Source: Lawsonibacter faecis (GTDB lineage Bacteria; Bacillota; Clostridia; Oscillospirales; Oscillospiraceae). From it: 64,000 bases of DNA. The position numbers and the translations under genes were made by a program. This document shows positions 23,706 through 32,222 of the stretch, in pieces. The DNA is taken from positions 186,001 to 250,000 of the forward strand of contig NZ_JACOPQ010000002.1 in NCBI RefSeq assembly GCF_014287675.1, read 5' to 3'. Every line of letters begins with the position of its first letter. Position 1 is the stretch's first letter. The notes below the pieces were generated by a model. It worked only from the letters and a program-made list of their open reading frames with translations. It had not been told where the DNA came from and ran no database searches.

Positions 23706-24749
23706 ATGGCAACCCTGAAGGAACTGGCCGCCCGGACGGGCTACTCCCCCGCCACCATCTCCCGCATCCTCACAGGAGACCCGGATCTGGCCGTCTCGGA
23801 GGAGACCCGCCGCCGGGTGCTGGAGGCCGCCGGCGACCTGAACTACGCCGCCACCAAGAGCCGCCGGGGCCGGGCACCCAAGCGGCTGCTGCGCCTGGGC
23901 ATCGCCGAGATGCTCACCCCCGCCGAGCAGCTGGACGACCCCTACTACCTCTACCTGCGCAACTTTCTGGAGCAGGCCTGCCTGGATCAGAAGCTCTCCC
24001 CCATGCCCCTGCGGCGGCACGGAGCGCTCTTCCTCCCGCCGGAGGACGGCGGCGTGGACGCGGTGGCGGCCATCGGCATCTTCACCCCCGCCCAGATCCA
24101 GAGCCTGCGCACGGTGAGCGGCAATCTGGTCTTTCTGGACTCCTCCCCGGACGAGGCACACTGCGACTCCGTGGTGCTCAATTACGCGCTGGGCATCTCC
24201 CAGGCGCTGGAGTACCTGCTGGGCCTGGGCCACACCCGCGTGGGCTTCATCGGCCCCACCATGAAGCTGGACGACTGGAAGCAGCCCGCGCCCGAGGAGC
24301 GCTGCCGCATCTTCCGCGCCTACATGGCGGAGCGGGGCCTCTTCGACCCCGCCCTCCTCATCGACGGCCCCATGGACGCCCGGCAGACGGCCCAGGCCCT
24401 GGAAGCCTTCCTCGCCTCCGGCCGCCCCCGGCCCACCGCCCTGCTGGCCGCCAACGAGGAAAATGCCCTGGGCGCGGTGCGCGCCCTCTCCCGCGCGGGG
24501 CTCTGCGTCCCGGGGGACATCTCCCTGGTCTCCTTCAACGACACCCCCCTCTCCGAGCTGGCGGAGCCGCCCCTCACGTCGGTCTCCACCCATGTGCGGG
24601 AGATGGCCCGCACCGCCGTGCGCCTGCTCTGCGAGCGCGCGTCCCTGGGGGACAGGCCCCCGGTGCGCACCCTGCCGCAGAAGGTGGTCGTCCCCCCCAC
24701 GCTGGTGGTGCGGGAGAGCACCGCGCCGCCAAGGGCAAGAGAGGGGTGA
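23706..24749 (+). CDS. galR: LacI-family regulator of the galactose operon
   Basis: This 347-residue repressor has a LacI helix-turn-helix at residues 1-25 (ATLKELAARTGYSPATISRI), a hinge near 45-60 and a periplasmic-binding-protein-like sensor domain (about 60-340) ending with the LTSVSTHVREMARTAV segment. It is followed by galK-galE-galT-galM. Identical palindromes stand in its own promoter and in the galK promoter, so it very likely represses itself and the operon until galactose or a derivative binds. GGAGCGG precedes the ATG. Confidence 0.9.
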   Translation: MATLKELAARTGYSPATISRILTGDPDLAVSEETRRRVLEAAGDLNYAATKSRRGRAPKRLLRLGIAEMLTPAEQLDDPYYLYLRNFLEQACLDQKLSPMPLRRHGALFLPPEDGGVDAVAAIGIFTPAQIQSLRTVSGNLVFLDSSPDEAHCDSVVLNYALGISQALEYLLGLGHTRVGFIGPTMKLDDWKQPAPEERCRIFRAYMAERGLFDPALLIDGPMDARQTAQALEAFLASGRPRPTALLAANEENALGAVRALSRAGLCVPGDISLVSFNDTPLSELAEPPLTSVSTHVREMARTAVRLLCERASLGDRPPVRTLPQKVVVPPTLVVRESTAPPRAREG

Positions 24750-24867
24750 GCGGGAAGGGGCGCGGCTCCCGCCCTTCATTTCAATCCCCTTCTCCCCGCC
24801 AAATGCACAAGGTAACGACGCTTTTTTTGTGGGGATTCACAAAGTTTTCCGACTGTGGAAATAGCCG

Positions 24868-24896
24868 TTGAATTTTTAGTAAAAATTAAATATACT
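24868..24896 (+). promoter_or_regulatory. Promoter of galKETM
   Basis: TTGAAT, a 17-nt spacer and TATACT lie about 30 nt before galK. The operator fills almost the whole spacer. Confidence 0.85.
24872..24886 (+). promoter_or_regulatory. Gal operator 2
   Basis: The perfect palindrome ATTTTTA-G-TAAAAAT differs from operator 1 only at the central base. It overlaps the -35 and spacer, so a bound repressor would block RNA polymerase. Confidence 0.88.
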
Positions 24897-24927
24897 GTAG
24901 CCAAGAAAATGGATTGGAGTGACTTCC

Positions 24928-26229
24928 ATGCTCACCTGCCAAACGCTCACGCAGCAGCTTTTGTCCGGCGCTCACGACGCCCGCCTGGAGCGGGTCTACT
25001 GCTGCCGGGACGCCGCCGCCCTTGACAGCGTCCGCGCCCGGGCCGTCCGGGCCGTGGACCGGTTCCGGGAGCTCTTCGCCGCCGGGGAGGCCCCCGCCGC
25101 CCTCTTCAGCGGTCCGGGGCGCACCGAGATCGGCGGCAACCACACCGACCACCAGCACGGCCGTGTGCTGTGCGCCAGCGTCAATATGGATATGCTCGCC
25201 TGCGCCGCCCCCAACGGCACCGGGCTGGTGCGCGTCCACTCCGAGGGCTACCCCACCCTGACGGTGGACCTCGCCTCCCTGGTCCCCCACCCCGAAGAGC
25301 GCGACACCTCCGCCGCCCTGGTCCGGGGCGTGGCGGCGCGGATGGCCGACCTGGGCTTCTCCCCCCGGGGGTTCGACGCCTACGTCTGCTCCTCCGTCCC
25401 CGCCGGGTCGGGCCTCTCCTCCTCCGCCGCCTACGAGGTGCTGGTGGGGACCATTTTCAATTCCTTTTTCTGCGGTGGTGCCCTCTCCCCGGTGCAGATT
25501 GCCCAGATCGGCCAGTACGCCGAGAACGTCTATTTCGGCAAGCCCTGCGGCCTGATGGACCAGATGGCCTCCGCCGTGGGCGGCACCGTGGCCATCGACT
25601 TCCGGGACCCCCAAGCCCCCGCGGTGCGGAAGATTCCATACGACTTCGCCCGCTCCGGCCATACCCTTTGCATCATCGACTCGGGCGCGGACCACGCCGA
25701 CCTCACAAGCGAGTACGCCGCCATCACCAGCGAGATGGGGGCGGTGGCCGCCCACCTCGGCAAGGCCGTCCTGCGGGACGTGGCGGAGGGCGATTTCCGC
25801 GCCGCCGTCCCCGCCCTGCGCGGGGCGCTGGGGGACCGGGCGGTGCTCCGGGCCATCCACTTCTACGCCGACGACCGCCGGGCCGGGGAGGAGGCCCGGG
25901 CGCTGGAGGCGGACGACTTCGGCCGCTTCCTGGCCCTGGTGCGGGAGTCGGGCCGCTCCTCCAGCCTCTGTCTGCAAAACACCTTTGCCGCCTCCAACCC
26001 CCGTCAGCAGGCCATCCCCCTGGCCCTGTGCCGGGCGGAGGAGCTGCTGGGCGGCGCGGGGGCCGTCCGGGTCCACGGCGGCGGCTTCGCCGGGACCATC
26101 CAGGCCTTCGTACCCAACGGGCTGCTGGAGCCCTTCCTCACCGGGATGGAGGAGCTGCTGGGCAGGGATATGTGCCACATTCTCGCCATCCGCCCGGAGG
26201 GCGGGTGTCTGCTGGCGGGAGAAGTATAA
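24928..26229 (+). CDS. galK: Galactokinase
   Basis: This 433-residue GHMP-family kinase phosphorylates galactose at C1 in the Leloir pathway. The galactokinase signature GRTEIGGNHTDHQHG is at about residues 57-71, the ATP loop GSGLSSSAAYEV is at about 159-170, and the C-terminal GGGFAGTIQAF completes the fold. The ATG at 24928 has GGAG 9 nt upstream; a GTG at 24919 lacks spacing. It is the first gene of galKETM, 13 nt before galE. Confidence 0.95.
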   Translation: MLTCQTLTQQLLSGAHDARLERVYCCRDAAALDSVRARAVRAVDRFRELFAAGEAPAALFSGPGRTEIGGNHTDHQHGRVLCASVNMDMLACAAPNGTGLVRVHSEGYPTLTVDLASLVPHPEERDTSAALVRGVAARMADLGFSPRGFDAYVCSSVPAGSGLSSSAAYEVLVGTIFNSFFCGGALSPVQIAQIGQYAENVYFGKPCGLMDQMASAVGGTVAIDFRDPQAPAVRKIPYDFARSGHTLCIIDSGADHADLTSEYAAITSEMGAVAAHLGKAVLRDVAEGDFRAAVPALRGALGDRAVLRAIHFYADDRRAGEEARALEADDFGRFLALVRESGRSSSLCLQNTFAASNPRQQAIPLALCRAEELLGGAGAVRVHGGGFAGTIQAFVPNGLLEPFLTGMEELLGRDMCHILAIRPEGGCLLAGEV

Positions 26230-26242
26230 AGGAGGTTTTCTT

Positions 26243-27235
26243 ATGGCGATTCTGGTATTGGGGGGAGCCGGCTACATCGGCTCCCACACGGTATACGAGC
26301 TCATCGACGCGGGGCGGGACGTGGTGGTGGCCGACAATCTGCAGACCGGCTTCCGCGCCGCCGTCCACCCCAAGGCCCGGTTCTACGAGCTGGACATCCG
26401 CGACCGCCCGGCCCTGGACGCCCTCTTTGAGCGGGAGTCCATCGAGGGGGTCATCCACTTCGCCGCCTCCTCCCAGGTGGGCGAGAGCATGACCGACCCC
26501 CTGAAGTACTACGACAACAACCTCTGCGGCACCATGGTCCTTCTCCAGTCCATGGTGGCCCACCAGGTCGGTAAAATCGTCTTCTCCTCCACCGCCGCCA
26601 CCTACGGCGAGCGGTCGCAGATGCCCATTCTGGAGAGCGACCGGACCGAGCCCACCAACTGCTACGGGGAGACCAAGCTCTCCATGGAGCGGATGATGGG
26701 CTGGGTCTCCCGGGCCCACGGCCTGCGGTACGTGGCCCTGCGCTACTTCAACGCCTGCGGCGCCCACCCCTCGGGCAGCATCGGCGAGGCCCACGACCCG
26801 GAGACCCATCTGGTGCCCGTCATCCTCCAGGTCCCCAACGGCCGGCGCGCCGCCGTCTCGGTCTTCGGCGGCGACTACCCCACCAAGGACGGCACCTGCG
26901 TGCGGGACTACATCCACGTCACCGACCTGGCCCAGGCCCACATCCTGGCGCTGGACTATCTGCTCCGGGGCGGTGAGAACAATGTCTTCAATCTGGGCAA
27001 CGGTGTGGGCTTCACGGTGAGGGAGGTCATTGAGTGCGCCCGCGCCGTCACCGGCCACCCCATCCCCGCCGAGCTCTCACCCCGCCGGGCAGGTGACCCG
27101 GCCCAGCTGGTGGCCTCGTCGGAGAAGGCCAAAGCAGTCCTGGGCTGGAGGCCCAGATACAACGACCTGGAGACCATCGTGGCCTCCGCCTGGAACTGGC
27201 ATAAAAATCACCCCAACGGCTATCAGGAGGGCTAA
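26243..27235 (+). CDS. galE: UDP-glucose 4-epimerase
   Basis: This 330-residue short-chain dehydrogenase-fold enzyme interconverts UDP-galactose and UDP-glucose using bound NAD. The nucleotide loop GGAGYIGS is at about 7-14, the catalytic SST appears at about 116-118 (VFSSTAATYGE) and YGETK (about 141-145) holds the catalytic Tyr and Lys. Full family length. AAAGGAGG precedes the ATG. Confidence 0.96.
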   Translation: MAILVLGGAGYIGSHTVYELIDAGRDVVVADNLQTGFRAAVHPKARFYELDIRDRPALDALFERESIEGVIHFAASSQVGESMTDPLKYYDNNLCGTMVLLQSMVAHQVGKIVFSSTAATYGERSQMPILESDRTEPTNCYGETKLSMERMMGWVSRAHGLRYVALRYFNACGAHPSGSIGEAHDPETHLVPVILQVPNGRRAAVSVFGGDYPTKDGTCVRDYIHVTDLAQAHILALDYLLRGGENNVFNLGNGVGFTVREVIECARAVTGHPIPAELSPRRAGDPAQLVASSEKAKAVLGWRPRYNDLETIVASAWNWHKNHPNGYQEG

Positions 27236-27237
27236 CC

Positions 27238-28743
27238 ATGAAGGACATCAACACCGCCGTCGCCCAGCTCGCGGCCTACGCCGAGCGCACCGGCCTCATC
27301 GAGCCCTGCGAGAGAACCTGGGCCGTAAACACGCTGCTGGAGGGCCTGGGCCTTAGCTCCTACGCGCCCCCGGAGGGACCCGTGTCCGGGGACGCGGACC
27401 TGAACGAGCTTCTCAACGCCCTGATGGACGACGCCCACGCCCGGGGCGTGCTCCCGGAGGACTCCATCGCCTACCGGGACCTCTTCGACACCGCCCTCAT
27501 GGGCCGCCTCACCCCCCGGCCCGCCCAGGTGGCGGAGAGGTTCCGCGCACTCTACGCCCAGAGCCCCGAGGCGGCCACCGACTGGTACTACAAGTTCAGC
27601 CAGGACACCAACTATATCCGCCGCGACCGCATCGCCAGGGACATGAAGTGGGTCACCTCCACGCCCTACGGCGACCTGGACATCACCATCAACCTCTCCA
27701 AGCCGGAGAAGGACCCCAAGGCCATCGCCGCCGCCCGGAACCTGCCCGCCTCGGCCTACCCCCGCTGCCAGCTCTGCGCCGAGAACGAGGGTTACGCGGG
27801 CCGCCTGGACCACCCCGCCCGGGGGAACCACCGCATCGTGCCCATCACCATCAATTCCTCCCCCTGGTTCCTGCAGTACTCCCCCTATGTGTACTATAAT
27901 GAGCACTGCATCTGCCTCAATGCCGAGCACACCCCCATGAAAATCGACCGGGCCTGCTTTGCAAAGCTATTAGACTTTACAGCCCAGTTCCCCCACTACT
28001 TCGTCGGCTCCAACGCCGATCTGCCCATCGTGGGCGGTTCCATCCTGGCCCACGACCACTTCCAGGGGGGGCGGTTCACCTTCGCCATGGAGAAGGCCCC
28101 CGTGGAGCGGGCGGTCTCCTTCCCCGGCTTTGAGGACGTGGAGGCTGGCATCGTCAAGTGGCCCATGTCGGTCATCCGCATCGCCTGCGCCGACCGGGCT
28201 CGGCTGGTGGAGCTGGCGGACAAAATCCTGACCTCCTGGCGGGGCTACACCGACGCGGACGCCTTCGTCTTCGCCGAGACGGTCGGCGAGCCCCACAACA
28301 CCGTCACCCCCATCGCCCGGAAGCGCCGCGGCAGGTTCGAGCTGGATCTGGTGCTGCGCAACAACATCACCACCGCCGAGCACCCCATGGGCCTCTACCA
28401 CCCCCACGCCGAGCTGCACCACATCAAGAAGGAGAACATCGGCCTCATCGAGGTGATGGGCCTGGCCGTCCTCCCCGCCCGGCTCAAGGACGAGCTGAGC
28501 GCCGTGGCGGACTGTCTGGCGGCGGGGGTTGACCTCCGGGCCGACGAGCGGACCGCCAAGCACGCAGACTGGGCGGAGGGCTTCCGTGTAAAGTATCCCT
28601 CCATTACAGCAGAAAACGCCATGGATATCGTAAAGGAGGAGACCGGCCTCGTGTTCGCCCAGGTGCTGGAGCACGCCGGGGTCTACCGCCGCAGCGAGGC
28701 CGGACAGGCCGCGTTCCTGAAATTTATAGGGCAGGTGAACTGA
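27238..28743 (+). CDS. galT: UDP-glucose-hexose-1-phosphate uridylyltransferase, Firmicutes class II
   Basis: This 501-residue enzyme swaps UMP between UDP-glucose and galactose-1-phosphate. The length and the SILAHDHFQGGRF motif identify the Firmicutes class-II GalT, in which the catalytic His lies in this HDHFQGG segment, rather than the shorter enterobacterial HPHxQ type. The ATG is 3 nt after the galE stop and CAGGAGG overlaps the end of galE. Confidence 0.95.
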   Translation: MKDINTAVAQLAAYAERTGLIEPCERTWAVNTLLEGLGLSSYAPPEGPVSGDADLNELLNALMDDAHARGVLPEDSIAYRDLFDTALMGRLTPRPAQVAERFRALYAQSPEAATDWYYKFSQDTNYIRRDRIARDMKWVTSTPYGDLDITINLSKPEKDPKAIAAARNLPASAYPRCQLCAENEGYAGRLDHPARGNHRIVPITINSSPWFLQYSPYVYYNEHCICLNAEHTPMKIDRACFAKLLDFTAQFPHYFVGSNADLPIVGGSILAHDHFQGGRFTFAMEKAPVERAVSFPGFEDVEAGIVKWPMSVIRIACADRARLVELADKILTSWRGYTDADAFVFAETVGEPHNTVTPIARKRRGRFELDLVLRNNITTAEHPMGLYHPHAELHHIKKENIGLIEVMGLAVLPARLKDELSAVADCLAAGVDLRADERTAKHADWAEGFRVKYPSITAENAMDIVKEETGLVFAQVLEHAGVYRRSEAGQAAFLKFIGQVN

Positions 28744-28744
28744 C

Positions 28745-29791
28745 TTGACAGAGCTTACTTCCCGCCCCTTCGGGGCGACTGCAGAGGGGACTTTTGTGGA
28801 GTGCTGGACCCTCGATAACCATAACGGCATGACCGCCGAAATTCTGACCTACGGCGGCATCCTGCGCACTCTGACCGTCCCCTCCCCCACCGGCCCCCGG
28901 GACGTGGTGCTGGGCCTGGACACCGTGGCCGACTACGAGGCCAACCCCGGCCCCCATCTGGGCGCGCTGGTGGGCCGGGTGGCGGGCCGCATCAGCGGCG
29001 CGTCCTTCGCGCTCAACGGCAAGGAATATCACTTGACAGCCAACGCCCCCCACACCTGTCTCCACGGCGGGGCCAAGGGCTACGCCAAGCAGGTGTGGCA
29101 GGCCGAGGCCGTGGACGGCAAGCTGGTCCTGACCTACTTCAGCCCCGACGGCGAGGAGCATTTCCCCGGGAATCTGAAGGTAAGGGTCGTCTACGCCCTC
29201 ACCGCCAACAATTCTCTCACCATCGAGTACTTCGCCGAGACTGACGGGTCGACCATCGTGAACCTCACCAACCACAGCTATTTCAATCTGGAGGGGCACG
29301 GCGCGGGCACGGTGGACGGCCATACCGCCCAGTTCTTCGCCGACTATATCACTGAGAACAACGCCGAGAAGGTCCCCACCGGGGTGCTCATCGGCGTGAC
29401 GGGCACCCCCTTCGACCTCCGGGAGCCCAAGCTCCTGGGTCCCGGCCTCATAAGCGGCCATCCCCAGATCGCGGCGGCCCACGGGTACGACCATAACTTT
29501 GTCCTCAAGTCCCAGCTGGACGGCGTGTTCCAGACCGCCGCCGTCCTGGAGGCGGGGGGCGTGCGCATGGAGTGCGAGACCACCCAGCCCGGCGTGCAGT
29601 TCTATACCGCCAACTTCCTGGATGTGCCCCGGGGCAAGGACGGCGCGGCCTACGGCGTTCACTCCGGCCTCTGCCTGGAGACCCAGGGCTGGCCCGACGC
29701 CGTCCACCACCCGGACTTCCCCTCCCCCGTCCTCAAGCCCGGCGAGACGTACCACCACCTGACGGTGTACCGGTTTACAAGCGCGAAGTGA
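28745..29791 (+). CDS. galM: Aldose 1-epimerase (mutarotase)
   Basis: This 348-residue enzyme interconverts alpha and beta anomers of galactose and supplies the form used by galactokinase. Visible signatures are GALVGRVAGRI, the catalytic-His segment VNLTNHSYFNL (about 172-182), HGYDHNF and the C-terminal LCLETQGWPDAVHHPDFP. The start is TTG at 28745, 1 nt after the galT stop, with AGGTGA upstream; no ATG fits the domain start. It is the last gene of the operon and is followed by a strong terminator. Confidence 0.94.
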   Translation: MTELTSRPFGATAEGTFVECWTLDNHNGMTAEILTYGGILRTLTVPSPTGPRDVVLGLDTVADYEANPGPHLGALVGRVAGRISGASFALNGKEYHLTANAPHTCLHGGAKGYAKQVWQAEAVDGKLVLTYFSPDGEEHFPGNLKVRVVYALTANNSLTIEYFAETDGSTIVNLTNHSYFNLEGHGAGTVDGHTAQFFADYITENNAEKVPTGVLIGVTGTPFDLREPKLLGPGLISGHPQIAAAHGYDHNFVLKSQLDGVFQTAAVLEAGGVRMECETTQPGVQFYTANFLDVPRGKDGAAYGVHSGLCLETQGWPDAVHHPDFPSPVLKPGETYHHLTVYRFTSAK

Positions 29792-29830
29792 CCTCCGGTG
29801 GCGGGGAAACGCCATTCAAAATCAAGATAT

Positions 29831-29877
29831 ACAGCGGGGACCCGCAGGCCTTTGGCCTGCGGGTCCCCGCTGTTTTT
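29831..29877 (+). terminator. Terminator of the gal operon
   Basis: Twenty perfect base pairs (acagcggggacccgcaggcc and its complement) enclose TTT and are followed by TTTTT. Confidence 0.93.
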
Positions 29878-29894
29878 CGCCTATAGACGGAACA

Positions 29895-29927
29895 AGAGCC
29901 GAACGCCCGCTCCTGACGTTCGGCTCC
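29895..29927. repeat. Hairpin gagccgaacg/cgttcggctc in the 29.9-kb gap
   Basis: A 10-bp inverted repeat with an 11-nt loop stands alone between the gal terminator and the next promoter. I see no gene from 29878 to 30137. Confidence 0.45.
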
Positions 29928-30091
29928 CGCACCAAGGAAAGAGGATACAATGAAATGAAGAAAGCTGTCTCTTGCAAGTGTTATGATACAGGTAAGTTGT
30001 TACGGATTCACTCCTCAAATGTTACAAGGACTTTAAATCTTTTTGGACAGTCTGTAAAGCCCGGCGGGAGATGTTCAAATCCACCAGATTG

Positions 30092-30100
30092 TGCTATACT
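30092..30100 (+). promoter_or_regulatory. Extended -10 promoter of the radical-SAM operon
   Basis: TGCTATACT matches an extended -10. A poor -35 (GTTCAA) lies 16 nt upstream of TATACT. The first start codon is about 38 nt downstream. Confidence 0.55.
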
Positions 30101-30137
30101 ATGACAAAGTTTACCTTTTGGAGAGGGCGTGCGGGCC

Positions 30138-31220
30138 ATGGAACTGCGCTATGCGAACACCCGGCGGGAGCAGGGGGACTACCTGCGCTTTCTTGAGTCG
30201 GTCTACCGGGGCGACCCCTGCTTCCGCAGCGCCAATTCCTACCTCCTCCGCCGGCTCTTCCGCGGCGCCTCCCCCTTCTGCGAGGACCGGGAGATTCTGC
30301 CCGCGATGGTGTATGACGGCGGGAGACCGGCGGCCCAGGCGGTGTTCATCGCCGCGGGGACGGAGTATCCCGCGCTGCAGCTCGCCTTCTTTGAGGCCCT
30401 GCCGGGGCAGGAGGCCGCGGTGGATCTGCTGCTTGCGGAGGGGCGCGCCCTCTGCCGGGCCAGGGGCCTGCACCGAATCACCGTGGGGCTCAACGGCCAT
30501 GTGAACTACGGCCTGGGACTGCTGCTGGACGCTCCGGACGCCCCGCCGGTCTTCGGCTGCGGGTACAACCCCGGCTACTACGCGGACTACTTCGCCCGGC
30601 CGGGGCTGCGGGAGGTCCCCATGACCTCCTACCGCTGGAGCATGCCCGCCGCGGCCCTGGCGCGGTACGGTCCCTACTGCCGCCGCCTGGAGGGGAGATA
30701 CACCCTGCGCACCGTGTCCGCCCGGACCCTGCGCCGGGACGCGGCCCTCTACGCGGACCTGTGCAACCGCTGCTTCGAGGGCCACCCCTTCTACTACCCC
30801 CGCCGGGCGGAGGAGGACTATGAGATGCTGAGGGAGCTGCTCCTCCTGGCCGGGCCGGAATTTCTGATACTAGCCTTCCAGGGGGACGCCCTCTGCGGCC
30901 TGGCGCTGTGGTACCCCGATTTCAACGAGCTGATTTCCCCCGGCGGCGGGATAGGCCCCGCCGCCCTGCTGCGCATCAAGCTCCTCCCCCGCAGGATAAG
31001 GCAGATGAAGCTGGCCCAGCTGGCCGTCCTGCCGGAGCACAGCCGCAGGGGCCTCCCCCTGCTCCTGCTGCGGGAGGTGAGCCGCCGGTGCGCCGGGCGG
31101 TTCACCGGCGGCGAATCCTCCTGGATACTGGACGGAAACAGCCTCTCCGCCGATCTCACAACGGCCCTGGGCGGCGCGCCGTACCGCCGCTACGCGGCCT
31201 GGGAAATGGATGTGGACTGA
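30138..31220 (+). CDS. GNAT-fold acyltransferase, first gene of the radical-SAM operon
   Basis: This protein of about 360 residues is not a named enzyme. The N-terminal part (FLESVYRGDPCFR) and the segments LQLAFFEALPGQEAAVDLLL and LAQLAVLPEHSRRGLPLLLL with a basic loop resemble an N-acetyltransferase fold with an acetyl-CoA site near residues 285-300. GGAGAGGGC lies close upstream; GTG at 30129 and ATG at 30138 are both possible starts. The next gene starts 1 nt after its stop. By context it may transfer an acyl or aminoacyl group to the product built by the three radical-SAM enzymes. Confidence 0.65.
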   Translation: MELRYANTRREQGDYLRFLESVYRGDPCFRSANSYLLRRLFRGASPFCEDREILPAMVYDGGRPAAQAVFIAAGTEYPALQLAFFEALPGQEAAVDLLLAEGRALCRARGLHRITVGLNGHVNYGLGLLLDAPDAPPVFGCGYNPGYYADYFARPGLREVPMTSYRWSMPAAALARYGPYCRRLEGRYTLRTVSARTLRRDAALYADLCNRCFEGHPFYYPRRAEEDYEMLRELLLLAGPEFLILAFQGDALCGLALWYPDFNELISPGGGIGPAALLRIKLLPRRIRQMKLAQLAVLPEHSRRGLPLLLLREVSRRCAGRFTGGESSWILDGNSLSADLTTALGGAPYRRYAAWEMDVD

Positions 31221-31221
31221 T

Positions 31222-32211
31222 ATGGAGGAGTGCAGGCATACCGTTCTGCCCGCCCCCACGCCGGAGCTTTTATCCGCCCTGCCGGGCATCGGCCCCCTGG
31301 GGGACCCCCGGCTCTGGGCGGGCGCGGCACGGGGCAGCGGCGTTGCCGTGGAGTGCCATCTGCTGGAGCGGGGCGGGGAGCGCGCCTTCTGCTCCGTCTA
31401 CCCCCTGCGGCTCAATCTGCTGACCTACAGCCGGGCGCGCCTCTCGTGGCCGGTCCGGCTGTGCGCCCTCCCCTGCTCGGTCGGCGCGCCGGGGTACTGG
31501 GCCTCCTCCCCCGGGATGCGTGAGCTGCTCTTCCGCTACCTCGCCGCCCTCCCCGGCGGGCTGCTGGTGCTGAATACGGAGGAGTTTCAGGACACGCCCG
31601 GCTTCGTCCGGGGCCGCACCCTGCCCGCCTGCGTGCTGGATCTGCGCTGGGACAGCTTTGAGGCGTATATGGGCAGCCTCCGCGCCCCCTACCGCCGCAG
31701 GCTCCGGCTGGCGCGGGCGGCCCTGCCGGGGCTTGCGATCCGGGATTTGCCCCGGCGGGAGTTCACCCAGGGGCACTACGCCCTCTATGAGAATATCTAC
31801 CGGCGGTCCGCCTTCCCCGTGGAGAAGCTGACCATCGACTTCTTCCGGGACCTGCCCGGCGAGCTGGTGGAGTTCTCCCTGGACGGAGAGTGCGTGGGCT
31901 TCGTCCAGCTCCTGGGCCGGGGGGACACCCTCTGGTTCTTCTTCTGCGGCATGGCGGACGGCCTGCCGTGGCGGGCGGACCTCTACTATCTGATGCTCTG
32001 CGAGATTGTCCGCCGGGGCATCGAGGGCGGCTACCGGACCGTCGACCTGGGCCAGACCACCGAGGAGACCAAGACCCGCTTCGGCGCCCGCATTGAGGAG
32101 CGGGGCTTCTATGCCCGCCACGCCAACCCCCTCGTGCACAGGCTGCTCGCCGCCGGAAAGGGGCTGCTGGAGTACCGGGACGTCCCCGCAGCGCACAGAC
32201 CATTCAAATAG
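31222..32211 (+). CDS. FemAB/BioF2-like GNAT acyltransferase
   Basis: This protein of about 329 residues resembles the GNAT-like fold of Acetyltransf_6/FemAB-type proteins. Signs are WDSFEAYMGSLRAPYRRRLR with its basic loop (about 137-156), the segment LVEFSLDGECVGFVQLLG and the C-terminal GYRTVDLGQTTEETKTRFGA (about 270-289). Such proteins attach aminoacyl or acyl groups to lipids, peptidoglycan or sugars. An in-frame ATG at 31210 overlaps the previous gene; 31222 sits 1 nt after its stop. The role is inferred from operon context only. Confidence 0.68.
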   Translation: MEECRHTVLPAPTPELLSALPGIGPLGDPRLWAGAARGSGVAVECHLLERGGERAFCSVYPLRLNLLTYSRARLSWPVRLCALPCSVGAPGYWASSPGMRELLFRYLAALPGGLLVLNTEEFQDTPGFVRGRTLPACVLDLRWDSFEAYMGSLRAPYRRRLRLARAALPGLAIRDLPRREFTQGHYALYENIYRRSAFPVEKLTIDFFRDLPGELVEFSLDGECVGFVQLLGRGDTLWFFFCGMADGLPWRADLYYLMLCEIVRRGIEGGYRTVDLGQTTEETKTRFGARIEERGFYARHANPLVHRLLAAGKGLLEYRDVPAAHRPFK

Positions 32212-32222
32212 AGGAGGTCTCC

